This document shows positions 9,155 through 16,655 of a DNA stretch of 64,000 bases, piece by piece. The translations under genes were made by a program, and so were the position numbers. The notes under the pieces were generated by a model that made no database searches, was not told the origin of the DNA, and worked only from the letters and a program-made list of their open reading frames with translations. Origin of the DNA: Clostridium sp. 1001271B_151109_B4. Its GTDB lineage: Bacteria; Bacillota; Clostridia; Clostridiales; Clostridiaceae. The stretch spans positions 62,001-126,000 of the forward strand of contig NZ_JADPBQ010000002.1 in NCBI RefSeq assembly GCF_015670405.1, written 5' to 3'. The first letter of the stretch is position 1; each line of letters opens with the position of its first letter.

Positions 9155-9892
9155 TTACCAAATTTCTTTAATCATCCTAAACTCCTTATAAATTACATCT
9201 TCAATTGTATATTCAAATGAACTTTTTATTTCAAATCCATATTTCTGATATAGCTTAATAGCTATATCATTATCAATTTCAACACTTGTATATAAGCTTT
9301 CATCAGGAAATCTATTATGAAAATATTCTAAGAATTTTTTTAAAGCCATTCTCCCAAGTCCTTTATTTTGATACTTTATATCAATCATAAATCTTGAAAA
9401 AGACCATCCATTTAACTCTTTATCATAGTCATATAACAAAAATCCTACCATTTCATCTTCATTAAATATTCCTAAAGGATACAATCCATCTTCATAAGAT
9501 GCCTGCACTAAGGAGTACATATTACTTGCTACATAATTTTTTTGACTTTCTCCAACCTTCAAAGAAATACACTCATTATAATTTGATTTATCTATATCTT
9601 TAAATTTAATTTTATTCTCATCTATTTTTATATCTTCATGAACCCAAGCACTCAATAAATCATATTTAAACTCTTTATTATAGCCAAATATGGCCTTAAT
9701 TATTGAAATACTTAAAATTGCTCCTAATACAAAAATTATGCTATTTTTATTTCCAGCAATAATTCCCTCATCTATGAATATTTGTTGCATATATGGAATT
9801 AATAAATCAACGCCTATTACAATAAGCATGGATATAGTACCCCAAATTAATGTTCCCTTATACTTTAAAACATACTTAAATACCTTAGTCAT
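9155..9892 (-). CDS. Chimera: ABC-exporter N-terminus fused in frame to a polyamine-type GNAT acetyltransferase
   Basis: Residues 1 to about 90 look like the start of a half-size ABC exporter: two membrane helices (LIWGTISMLIVIGVDLLIPY and SIIFVLGAILSISIIKAIFG) and the coupling region KEFKYDLLSAWVHEDIK. No ATP-binding domain follows. From about residue 92 the protein is a GNAT domain resembling spermidine/diamine acetyltransferases (BltD type), with motif A FMIDIKYQNKGLGRMALKKF and motif B DIAIKLYQKYGF. The frame is open throughout, and no ATG with a ribosome site lies at the start of the GNAT part. The ATG at 9892 has AGGGGGAG upstream. A deletion that joined two genes is the simplest explanation. 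The product could be a membrane-tethered acetyltransferase. Confidence 0.82.
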   Translation of the reverse strand: MTKVFKYVLKYKGTLIWGTISMLIVIGVDLLIPYMQQIFIDEGIIAGNKNSIIFVLGAILSISIIKAIFGYNKEFKYDLLSAWVHEDIKIDENKIKFKDIDKSNYNECISLKVGESQKNYVASNMYSLVQASYEDGLYPLGIFNEDEMVGFLLYDYDKELNGWSFSRFMIDIKYQNKGLGRMALKKFLEYFHNRFPDESLYTSVEIDNDIAIKLYQKYGFEIKSSFEYTIEDVIYKEFRMIKEIW

Positions 9893-9926
9893 TATTTGAC
9901 TCCCCCTTTAGTTTAAAACTTAATTG

Positions 9927-9956
9927 TCATCCACCTTTAAAATCTCCATTTTCCAT
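9927..9956 (-). CDS. Nine-codon ORF with strong ribosome site between attenuator and chimera
   Basis: AAGGAAGGAGCGTT precedes ATG at 9956 and the frame reads MENGDFKGG then TGA. It lies between the attenuator terminator and the chimera start. It could be a second short leader, the stub of a deleted gene, or chance. Confidence 0.3.
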   Translation of the reverse strand: MENGDFKGG

Positions 9957-9975
9957 AACGCTCCTTCCTTTAAAT

Positions 9976-10003
9976 AAAAAAAAGCCATGGCTATGCCATG
10001 ACT
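9976..10003 (-). terminator. Attenuator terminator of the resistance-like operon
   Basis: On the minus strand AGTCATGGC, a three-base loop and GCCATGGCT form a nine-pair stem (one G-T pair) followed by eight T. It is located between the leader peptide and the first structural gene, so it must be read through for expression. Confidence 0.88.
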
Positions 10004-10154
10004 ATAATTATCATATAAGATAAAATTCATACTAATTTTGTAAAAATACAAAAAGGTCATAGCTAATAACCACAACCTCTAATTACTACATAAAATTTCA
10101 ATTAAATTTTATACAAATTTTTATTATTTATATAAAACCATAGAGATAGGGTTA
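9976..10154 (-). promoter_or_regulatory. Leader-peptide transcription attenuator with alternative pairings
   Basis: Segments in mRNA order: A at 10154-10142 (inside the leader ORF: TAACC...CTCT), B at 10080-10067 (AGAG...GGTTA), C around 10063-10055 (GCTATGACC), D at 10003-9995 (AGTCATGGC) and E at 9991-9983. A can pair with B; B (GGTTAT) can pair with C (ATGACC); C (GCTATGAC) can pair over eight positions with D (GTCATGGC); and D pairs with E as the terminator. B:C with D:E gives termination; A:B with C:D gives antitermination. The state would therefore depend on where ribosomes sit on the leader ORF. This was paired by eye; folding energies were not computed. Confidence 0.65.
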
Positions 10155-10204
10155 CCAATATTTATTCCATTTTCTTTATCATTTTTAAATCTAAAATTTA
10201 ACAT
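10124..10204 (-). CDS. 26-residue leader peptide
   Basis: The ATG at 10204 follows AAGGAGGTAGGAAT, a near-perfect ribosome site. The frame reads MLNFRFKNDKENGINIGNPI then SMVLYK and stops. It begins about 25 bases downstream of the predicted transcription start and ends upstream of the attenuator hairpins. Short ORFs in this position act as ribosome sensors in antibiotic-responsive leaders (bmrB of B. subtilis is the closest precedent for ABC exporters). No similarity to a known leader was recognised. Confidence 0.7.
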   Translation of the reverse strand: MLNFRFKNDKENGINIGNPISMVLYK

Positions 10205-10236
10205 ATTCCTACCTCCTTATATTTCATTCTTTTACC

Positions 10237-10265
10237 ATTATATCCCTTGTATTATTTCTTGTCAA
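10237..10265 (-). promoter_or_regulatory. Perfect consensus sigma-A promoter of the leader/resistance-like operon
   Basis: TTGACA (10265-10260) and TATAAT (10242-10237) on the minus strand are exactly 17 bases apart. A full-consensus promoter in front of an attenuator fits constitutive initiation with control by readthrough. Confidence 0.92.
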
Positions 10266-10387
10266 TTCCTTTTGTTCTATTTTTTACCTAATTATTCTTC
10301 AATGTACCCATTCGCCCTTTTTTTACCACGTTTAATATCTTGTCATATACAAAATATATTAATATAACTTAGAAAGGGATGATTTTA

Positions 10388-11194
10388 ATGAGAAAAAATA
10401 AGTTATTTATATTTTTACTTACCTTAACTTTATCGGTAAGTTATCTTTCTAGCATTGCTTTTGGTCACTCCATCAATATTGCTTCAGATGATACTGAATT
10501 AAATTGGTATTTTGTTAATCGAGGCAAGGATACATTACCAGAATGCCCAAAAGAAGCAACTGGTCTGTTATCTAAATATGATGCTTATTATCTAGGAGAT
10601 ACTAATGAAAAAGTTATTTATTTAACTTTTGATGAGGGCTATGAAAATGGTTATACTTCAAAAATTCTAGATATATTACGTGATGAAAAAGTTCCAGCTG
10701 CCTTTTTTGTTGTAAAACCATATATTGTTTCTAACCCTGAAATTATTAAAAGAATGGCTGATGAAGGTCATTTGGTTTGTAATCATTCTAATCATCATCC
10801 ATCCATGGCAACTATTACAGACCCTGAAAAGTTCAAATCAGAATTTACTGATGTAGAAGAAGCATATAAAGAAGTTGTTGGTACAGATATGCCTAAATTC
10901 TTTAGACCACCGATGGGAAAATACTCAATTAATTCTCTAAAGAAAACTAAGGACCTTGGTTATAAAACTATTTTTTGGAGTTTTGCATATAAAGATTGGA
11001 TTATTGATAGCCAACCTAGTGAAGAAGAAGCTATCAAAAAAATCACAAATGGAGTTCATCCTGGTTGTGTAATGCTTATACATGCTGTTTCTAAAACAAA
11101 TACTGCTGTTTTAAAAACAGTAATTGAGCAAATTAGAGCCGATGGTTATGAATTTAAACCACTAACTGAACTTCCTGAATATCAAGCTCAATAA
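10388..11194 (+). CDS. pdaA: PdaA-type polysaccharide deacetylase (delta-lactam biosynthetic)
   Basis: Exported N-deacetylase (NodB fold) that removes acetyl groups from MurNAc stripped of peptide, a step in making muramic delta-lactam in spore cortex. A signal peptide (MRKNKLFIFLLTLTLSVSYL...) occupies about 1-28. The catalytic motifs are TFDEGYENGYT, HSNHHPSM (metal histidines), RPPMGKYS and LIHAVS. The TFDEGYENG wording is typical of PdaA rather than general chitin deacetylases. The ATG at 10388 is preferred over ATG 10379, which touches the AAAGGG site. It is monocistronic on the plus strand and ends at a strong shared terminator. Expression in the forespore is expected from family knowledge, but no sigma-G promoter was identified. 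Confidence 0.88.
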   Translation: MRKNKLFIFLLTLTLSVSYLSSIAFGHSINIASDDTELNWYFVNRGKDTLPECPKEATGLLSKYDAYYLGDTNEKVIYLTFDEGYENGYTSKILDILRDEKVPAAFFVVKPYIVSNPEIIKRMADEGHLVCNHSNHHPSMATITDPEKFKSEFTDVEEAYKEVVGTDMPKFFRPPMGKYSINSLKKTKDLGYKTIFWSFAYKDWIIDSQPSEEEAIKKITNGVHPGCVMLIHAVSKTNTAVLKTVIEQIRADGYEFKPLTELPEYQAQ

Positions 11195-11229
11195 ATATTA
11201 ATATTTTTATCCTAAGTATTTCAAAAAAA

Positions 11230-11278
11230 ATAAAGTCATAATATATAGATAACTATTACCTATATATTATGACTTTTA
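11230..11278. terminator. Bidirectional terminator between pdaA and the cyclohydrolase gene
   Basis: AAAGTCATAATATATAG and its exact complement form a 17-pair stem with an 11-base loop between convergent genes. T-rich tracts follow on both strands. Confidence 0.92.
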
Positions 11279-11281
11279 ATT

Positions 11282-11914
11282 TTAAATACCGTATTCTTTA
11301 AGTATTAACTCTTTTTTACTTAATGATTTTTTTAATATTTCTCTGCACACTTCTGGAATTTCTTCATATCCTTCATTGCTTGATAAACTATTGTAATTAA
11401 CAAAAACATTAACTATTGAACTTTCAATAGCAGCATGTAAAAGTATTGCTGCAACAATAGCATCTGATGTTAAATTTTTGTTTCCAAATTCAATTGCAAA
11501 ATCAATATTATCATAAAATTCTAAAGAATCCTTAGCTAAATTTAATGGTGATTCCATTGCTGCTATTGTTTTTTCTTTAATCATTTTAGATCTATACTTC
11601 TTTTCATCATCGTTATCTTTTGGTAATTTAAAAGTATCCATTAATGCAGTAAAAGTATCTCTATCAGCTTCCATATAACAGATGCTTTTACTTATAAAAG
11701 ATTCACATTTTTCTTTTAAAACTAACATCTTTTCTTTATTTTTATCATCTAATTTTTCAAAAGCTTTTTTATCTACAGTAAATGAATATACCATTGAATT
11801 TAAAGCTCCAGCTAAAGCTGAAACCAATGCTGCAGTACTTCCTCCTCCTGGAGATGGTAAATCAGTTTTTAATTCATATAAAAATTTATCTATTGTATAA
11901 TCCTTAAAGTTCAT
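11282..11914 (-). CDS. fchA: Cyclodeaminase/cyclohydrolase family protein (FchA-like)
   Basis: Member of the formiminotransferase-cyclodeaminase C-terminal family, which includes methenyltetrahydrofolate cyclohydrolase FchA of clostridia. The N-terminal PSPGGGSTAALVSALAGAL (residues 21-39) is the family hallmark and the fold is all-helical; 210 residues is normal. It is the last gene after the glycan cluster, 12 bases from the preceding glycosyltransferase. Its link to glycan synthesis is not obvious, so co-transcription may be incidental. It could also be a glutamate formimidoyl-linked cyclodeaminase; no other folate genes are near. Confidence 0.82.
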   Translation of the reverse strand: MNFKDYTIDKFLYELKTDLPSPGGGSTAALVSALAGALNSMVYSFTVDKKAFEKLDDKNKEKMLVLKEKCESFISKSICYMEADRDTFTALMDTFKLPKDNDDEKKYRSKMIKEKTIAAMESPLNLAKDSLEFYDNIDFAIEFGNKNLTSDAIVAAILLHAAIESSIVNVFVNYNSLSSNEGYEEIPEVCREILKKSLSKKELILKEYGI

Positions 11915-11926
11915 ATTATCACGCCT

Positions 11927-13072
11927 TTATTTTATTAGTTCTTTATAAACATTTATTATTTTATTTATTATAACATTTGCACTAAATTTCTCAGTACAAT
12001 ACTTTCTTAATGCTCTAGGTTCATACTTCTTATAATTTTGCTCGATATATTCCATGGCTTCACCTAATGCTTTGACATTATCTATTTCAACTAATATCCC
12101 AACATCCTCAGTTACTATATCTTCAGCTCCACCATTAAAGGCTCCAATTACAGGCTTACCACTTGCTAACGCTTCGATATATACTACCCCAAAGGTTTCA
12201 TATCTTGATGGTAATACAAAAGCATCACATTTGTTCATCCAATTAGAAACCTCTTCTCTAGACAATGCACCAGTAAAAATAACTTGATTTTCTACGCTTT
12301 CATTCTTTGCTATGCCTTTTAGCCACTCTCTTTGACTTCCGTCTCCTCCAATAACTAATTTGGCATTTTTATTTTTATACTTTTCTGCAAAGGCTTTAAT
12401 TAAAGTATCAAATCCCTTTTCACCCTCTAAAAATGCTACACTAAAAAATATAAACTCATTACTTTCTCTTTTAACATCTCTAATATCAAATAAAGATAAA
12501 TCTACAAGATTTCCAATAACCTCTATATCATTACGACCACTTAATGCTTCAATCTCTTTCTTAAGTCCATTTCCTACAGCTATAACTTTATTTGAACTTT
12601 TATAAGAATCTATTATCCTTTTGTAGTAACTTTTCTTTACGTAAACTCCCCTCTCAACAGAAGAATGTTCAGTAATCACTAATGGAATATTATATTTTTT
12701 TGCTACGTAAGAAGCACTTATGCCACCCCATAATGATGATTGTGCATGAATAATATCTATCTTTCCCTCTTTTTTAGTAATTTCCTTATATAACTTTTCC
12801 ATTCTTTTATCAAAAACTTTAAACATTAATGGATTCTTTGGAATAAAATTATAGTTTTTATATCTATAAGTTCTTAATCCTTTTTCAACTTTAAAAGACA
12901 AACCACTTTTTTCTTTTATTTTACCCATTAATGTTAATGGCCAAATTTCATTATATGCAACAGTTACCTTTACTCCACTTTCTTGAAGCTTATTTGCCTG
13001 CTCTCTAAAAAAACTACCATGAACTTTATTTCTATTATTATCATACCAAGAAGGTATAAACATTACATGCAT
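11927..13072 (-). CDS. Glycosyltransferase family 4 (GT-B)
   Basis: Cytoplasmic retaining glycosyltransferase that uses a nucleotide sugar. N-terminal GT4 domain begins MHVMFIPSWYDNNRNKVHGSF with HAQSSLWGG and TEHSS. The C-terminal GT1-type domain has GGDGSQREWLKGIA and the donor-binding E-x7-E segment PSRYETFGVVYIEALASGKP near residue 290. Length is 381 residues. It is adjacent to a second GT-B protein (gap 5 bases) in an operon with MurJ and a TagA-type enzyme, which suggests assembly of a lipid-linked envelope glycan. Acceptor and sugar are unknown. Confidence 0.88.
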   Translation of the reverse strand: MHVMFIPSWYDNNRNKVHGSFFREQANKLQESGVKVTVAYNEIWPLTLMGKIKEKSGLSFKVEKGLRTYRYKNYNFIPKNPLMFKVFDKRMEKLYKEITKKEGKIDIIHAQSSLWGGISASYVAKKYNIPLVITEHSSVERGVYVKKSYYKRIIDSYKSSNKVIAVGNGLKKEIEALSGRNDIEVIGNLVDLSLFDIRDVKRESNEFIFFSVAFLEGEKGFDTLIKAFAEKYKNKNAKLVIGGDGSQREWLKGIAKNESVENQVIFTGALSREEVSNWMNKCDAFVLPSRYETFGVVYIEALASGKPVIGAFNGGAEDIVTEDVGILVEIDNVKALGEAMEYIEQNYKKYEPRALRKYCTEKFSANVIINKIINVYKELIK

Positions 13073-13077
13073 AATAA

Positions 13078-14358
13078 TTACCCCTTTAAAATATCGTTAA
13101 GCTTCTTTGATATATATTGCCATTTGTATTCTTCAATAGGTCCATACTTTTCACCATTTTTAATCATAGAAATTATTTTATTAATTCCATTTACAATTTC
13201 ATCAGCAGTATTATTTACAACAACACACTTGTTTTTATTTTCTACCACATCTTTTATAGGATCATTTTCATCACCAAGTATAACAAAAATAATACCATCT
13301 GCTCCAAAGTAATCATAAATTTTAGCTGGAATTTGCTTTGAATTTTTATTCCCAAATAATAACAGCACTTCACTATTAAGCATATAAGCTAAAGCTTCAT
13401 CATAAGGAATTCTTGGTGAAACGTTAATATTATCAACTGCCATTAATTTATTCTTTATTTCTGCATCATCAATATTTCCAAAAAACATAATATTTAAATT
13501 ATTATACAAACTAATATTTGTATCTTTAATATTATTTAATGCTTCTATAAAAGGATTAACATCCCTAAGCTTTGAGAATATTTCTCCTGCATAAACAAAA
13601 TTAACTTTTTCTTTATTTATAAGTTTTGGAGTTAAACTCTTTTTAATCTCTTCATATTGATTTTCGTCATATCCTCTTGTTACAATATAAGTTTTTTCAA
13701 CTGGAATATTATAAGAAGATATGTAATCATCTCTATTAGCTTTAGTTACAAAAATAAATCTATCAGTTAATTCAACTATTCTTTTTTCAAATGATCCCTC
13801 AAATTTTCTTCTTGCCTTGCTTATATTAGCTCTAGTTGAATCCTTTAACCATGGATCACTCCAATAAGTAACCCATTGTAAATCTTTAAACTCTTCTTTA
13901 ATCTTAAGAGCACAAATATGGCTAGAAGGTGGTTCATGCATTGAAAACATAACATCAAACTTTTCTTTTTTTACTAATTCAATACCATATTTACTTGCAG
14001 ATTTTGCCCAATTAAAATACATATCTGGTATTGCTACCATTGACTTACCTTTTCTTAATAAAGCTTTTACAAAACTTTTATTACTGTTAGCCGCACTAGC
14101 AACTACTGTACTTTGAGATTTCTTAGGCATTATTCTTTCAAATATTTTTCCACCAGAAATTATATGTTTTTTAACTCTTTTATCTAACATACCTAATATA
14201 TACTCATCATAATAAATTGAATTCTTTGGGAAATTCACTGTTAAAAGATGAACTTCATTTCCATCAATTTTAGCTAAGTTATTTAAATATTGTAAGGTTT
14301 CAATAGATGCAGAATTATTAATTAACGGTGAATAACATGCTATAAATAATATTTTCAT
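13078..14358 (-). CDS. GT-B fold glycosyltransferase
   Basis: 426 residues, starting MKILFIACYSPLINNSAS, with a GT4-like N-terminal half (FDVMFSMHEPPSSHICALKI, VTYWSDPW) and a C-terminal half containing VNFVYAGEIFSKLRDVNPFI, VSPRIPYDEALAYMLNSEVL and KQIPAKIYDYFGADG. The last segment is the donor-binding E/D-rich region in degenerate form. It resembles family 4 or family 1 transferases of capsule and teichuronic-type pathways. AGGAGGAAAT precedes the ATG. It lies 18 bases after murJ. Specific substrate cannot be assigned. Confidence 0.8.
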   Translation of the reverse strand: MKILFIACYSPLINNSASIETLQYLNNLAKIDGNEVHLLTVNFPKNSIYYDEYILGMLDKRVKKHIISGGKIFERIMPKKSQSTVVASAANSNKSFVKALLRKGKSMVAIPDMYFNWAKSASKYGIELVKKEKFDVMFSMHEPPSSHICALKIKEEFKDLQWVTYWSDPWLKDSTRANISKARRKFEGSFEKRIVELTDRFIFVTKANRDDYISSYNIPVEKTYIVTRGYDENQYEEIKKSLTPKLINKEKVNFVYAGEIFSKLRDVNPFIEALNNIKDTNISLYNNLNIMFFGNIDDAEIKNKLMAVDNINVSPRIPYDEALAYMLNSEVLLLFGNKNSKQIPAKIYDYFGADGIIFVILGDENDPIKDVVENKNKCVVVNNTADEIVNGINKIISMIKNGEKYGPIEEYKWQYISKKLNDILKG

Positions 14359-14375
14359 ATTTCCTCCTAAGCCCC

Positions 14376-15902
14376 TTACTTATATACTCTATTTTTTATC
14401 ATATTTATTACTTCATCAAACTCTTCAACTTTAAATATTTTACACAATATAAAATAAATAATCCCTCCTACTATCCCATTAAATAAGATAGTTACTATTG
14501 AATTATCTAAATTTATCATTATATTTAATACCTTTAGTACTAAAAGCATTATCATTGCTGATAAACTTATTTTTAATAGTTTAATTATCATAGGCACAAC
14601 ATTAAAGTGTCCAACAAATTTTCTAGTAGAAATAAATAATAAAATTGCCGTTATCATTGATGCTATTGTAGATGCTATTGCCACGCCAAATACTCCAAAT
14701 ACTTTTGATAAAGTAATGCTTAAAACAATATTGACAACTACCCCAATAATACCATTGATTGTTGTTACCTTAGTTTTTTGCATAGAAAATAATGATGAAT
14801 TTAAAATATCTCTTGCTCCTGTAAAGGGTAATACTAATGAATATCCTAAAAAAGCACTTGCTGTAATCTTTACAGCTTCATCATTAAAATTTCCTCTTTC
14901 ATAAAAAGCACTTATAATTTCTTTATTTAATAGTATAAATCCTATTGAAATAGGTACTAATAACAAAGCTATAATAGAAATAGATTTTGTTAAGTAATTA
15001 GTAAACCCTTCATTATCTCCTTCATTTAACTTATTAGCCATAAGCGGATACATTACTGATACGATAGAAGTTGTTATTGCAGTATTTGCAAAAACTATTA
15101 TTTTTTGGGCAAAATCTAATGCACTAACAGCTCCATCACCTAATGAAGAAGCTACCTTCATATCAACTACCATGTTTAACGAATTTGCTCCTGAACCAAT
15201 GATTACAGGTATAATTAATATCAATATTTTCTTTATTCTTTCATCTTTTAAGTTAATAAATAATTTAAATCTATAACCATGTTTATATAAAACCGGCAAC
15301 TGTACTGCAACTCTTAAAAAATTACCTATAACATTTGCAACTGTTAATCCAATAATACTAATATCTTTAAAGCATATTAAATAAATTATCATTGGAGCAT
15401 TAAAAAACATACCTAAAATTGAAGGAATTATAAAGTCTTCACAAACTTGAAGCATAGCAGTATAACATGCATTTATTGATAAGAATAAAAGATTAAATAA
15501 AGTTATTCTTGTTAAAGAAACTGTAAGAGTAAACTTTTCTTCATTAAACCCATCAAACATAAAAGCAACAATTTTATCTGTAAAAACAAATCCTAAAGCA
15601 AAAGCAATTACTGAAATAACTAATAATATGTTAATAATATTATTAGAAAACTTAAACATTTCCTCTTTATTTTTTTCAAACTTAACTTTACTAAGCATTG
15701 GAATAAATACTGTTGATATTGCAAGTCCTACAATAGTAAAAACAGTTTCTGGTACTGATACTGCAGCTTTATAAGCATCAGTATAAATACTAACCCCAAA
15801 TTGATATCCAACTAGCATATCTCTAAATAAACCTAAAAATCTACTTAGAATACTAACTATCATAACCAAGAAAGCAGCTTTAAATATCTTGTTACCCTTC
15901 AT
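14376..15902 (-). CDS. murJ: Lipid II flippase MurJ family protein
   Basis: Polytopic MOP-superfamily exporter (MviN/MurJ) of 508 residues with about 14 membrane helices, starting MKGNKIFKAAFLVMIVSILS with RFLGLFRDMLVGYQFG. The signature GANSLNMVVDMKVASSLGDG and SVMYPLMANKLNEGD match MurJ. Family members flip lipid II or other undecaprenyl-linked units across the membrane. Its start overlaps the stop of the TagA-type gene by one base. Given the surrounding glycosyltransferases, it may serve a dedicated polymer rather than bulk peptidoglycan. Confidence 0.9.
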   Translation of the reverse strand: MKGNKIFKAAFLVMIVSILSRFLGLFRDMLVGYQFGVSIYTDAYKAAVSVPETVFTIVGLAISTVFIPMLSKVKFEKNKEEMFKFSNNIINILLVISVIAFALGFVFTDKIVAFMFDGFNEEKFTLTVSLTRITLFNLLFLSINACYTAMLQVCEDFIIPSILGMFFNAPMIIYLICFKDISIIGLTVANVIGNFLRVAVQLPVLYKHGYRFKLFINLKDERIKKILILIIPVIIGSGANSLNMVVDMKVASSLGDGAVSALDFAQKIIVFANTAITTSIVSVMYPLMANKLNEGDNEGFTNYLTKSISIIALLLVPISIGFILLNKEIISAFYERGNFNDEAVKITASAFLGYSLVLPFTGARDILNSSLFSMQKTKVTTINGIIGVVVNIVLSITLSKVFGVFGVAIASTIASMITAILLFISTRKFVGHFNVVPMIIKLLKISLSAMIMLLVLKVLNIMINLDNSIVTILFNGIVGGIIYFILCKIFKVEEFDEVINMIKNRVYK

Positions 15903-16639
15903 TACTTTTTACCTCTACTCTTGGTAACAGTCCATATAAACTTAGGAATACTTCCCAGTCTCTTTATTCTCCATGGTTCTTTTGCAACTCTATAAGCCCA
16001 CTCCATTCCTATATCTATCATCCATCTTGGAGCTCTATTTACTTTTTCTGCAATAACATCAAAGCTACCTCCAACACCCATAAATATTTTACAGGGCAAT
16101 TCATCCATATATCTTACGATAAACTTTTCCTGTCTTGGACAACCCATTGCTACAAAAACTACCATAGGCTTTTTTTCTTTTATTTCTTCTAATATTTCTC
16201 CTGGATTATCTAAATCAAAAAAACCATTATGATATCCAGATATATTTATTCTTGGATAATCCCTTAAAATATTTGCTACACAAGCTTTTAAATTTTCTTC
16301 ACTAGCACCTAATAGATAAATACCCTCTCCACTGTCTTCACACTTTTCAAGTATCTTCTTCATAAGTTCTATTCCTGCTATTTTTTCTTCTACAGGTGTT
16401 TTTAATATTTTAGCACTTATTTGTACACCTACACCATCTGGTATAATCAATGACTTATCACATGTAAAGTTCTCAAACAATTTCTTGTCATTTAATCCTG
16501 TGTATAGTACTTCAGGATTCCCTGAAACAATATGTACCTTTTCTTTTGAAAGTACAACCTCTAAGCATTTATCCATATTAGCAGCAAAGATTTCATACCC
16601 TAATATATCTATAGTCTTATATTTTTGATTTTTCCCCAT
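15902..16639 (-). CDS. tagA: WecG/TagA/CpsF family glycosyltransferase (GT26)
   Basis: Peripheral membrane inverting transferase that adds N-acetylmannosamine (or a related sugar) to undecaprenyl-PP-GlcNAc, the second step of linkage-unit or exopolysaccharide synthesis. Motifs: HIVSGNPEVLY (near 36), IIPDGVGVQISAKIL (about 65-79), GIYLLGASEENL, VAMGCPRQEKFI and GVGGSFDVIAEKVNRAPRWM. The C-terminal GMEWAYRVAKEPWRIKRLG is the membrane-recruiting tail. Length 245 is typical. It is followed directly by murJ and two glycosyltransferases. Confidence 0.92.
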   Translation of the reverse strand: MGKNQKYKTIDILGYEIFAANMDKCLEVVLSKEKVHIVSGNPEVLYTGLNDKKLFENFTCDKSLIIPDGVGVQISAKILKTPVEEKIAGIELMKKILEKCEDSGEGIYLLGASEENLKACVANILRDYPRINISGYHNGFFDLDNPGEILEEIKEKKPMVVFVAMGCPRQEKFIVRYMDELPCKIFMGVGGSFDVIAEKVNRAPRWMIDIGMEWAYRVAKEPWRIKRLGSIPKFIWTVTKSRGKK

Positions 16640-16655
16640 ATAAACTCTTCCTTTA

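Noticed and set aside
10340-10368. Promoter TTGTCA-17-TATAAC in front of pdaA
   Set aside because: Predicted transcription would start within the ribosome site at 10371-10378, and pdaA is expected to be forespore-expressed; not listed as a feature.
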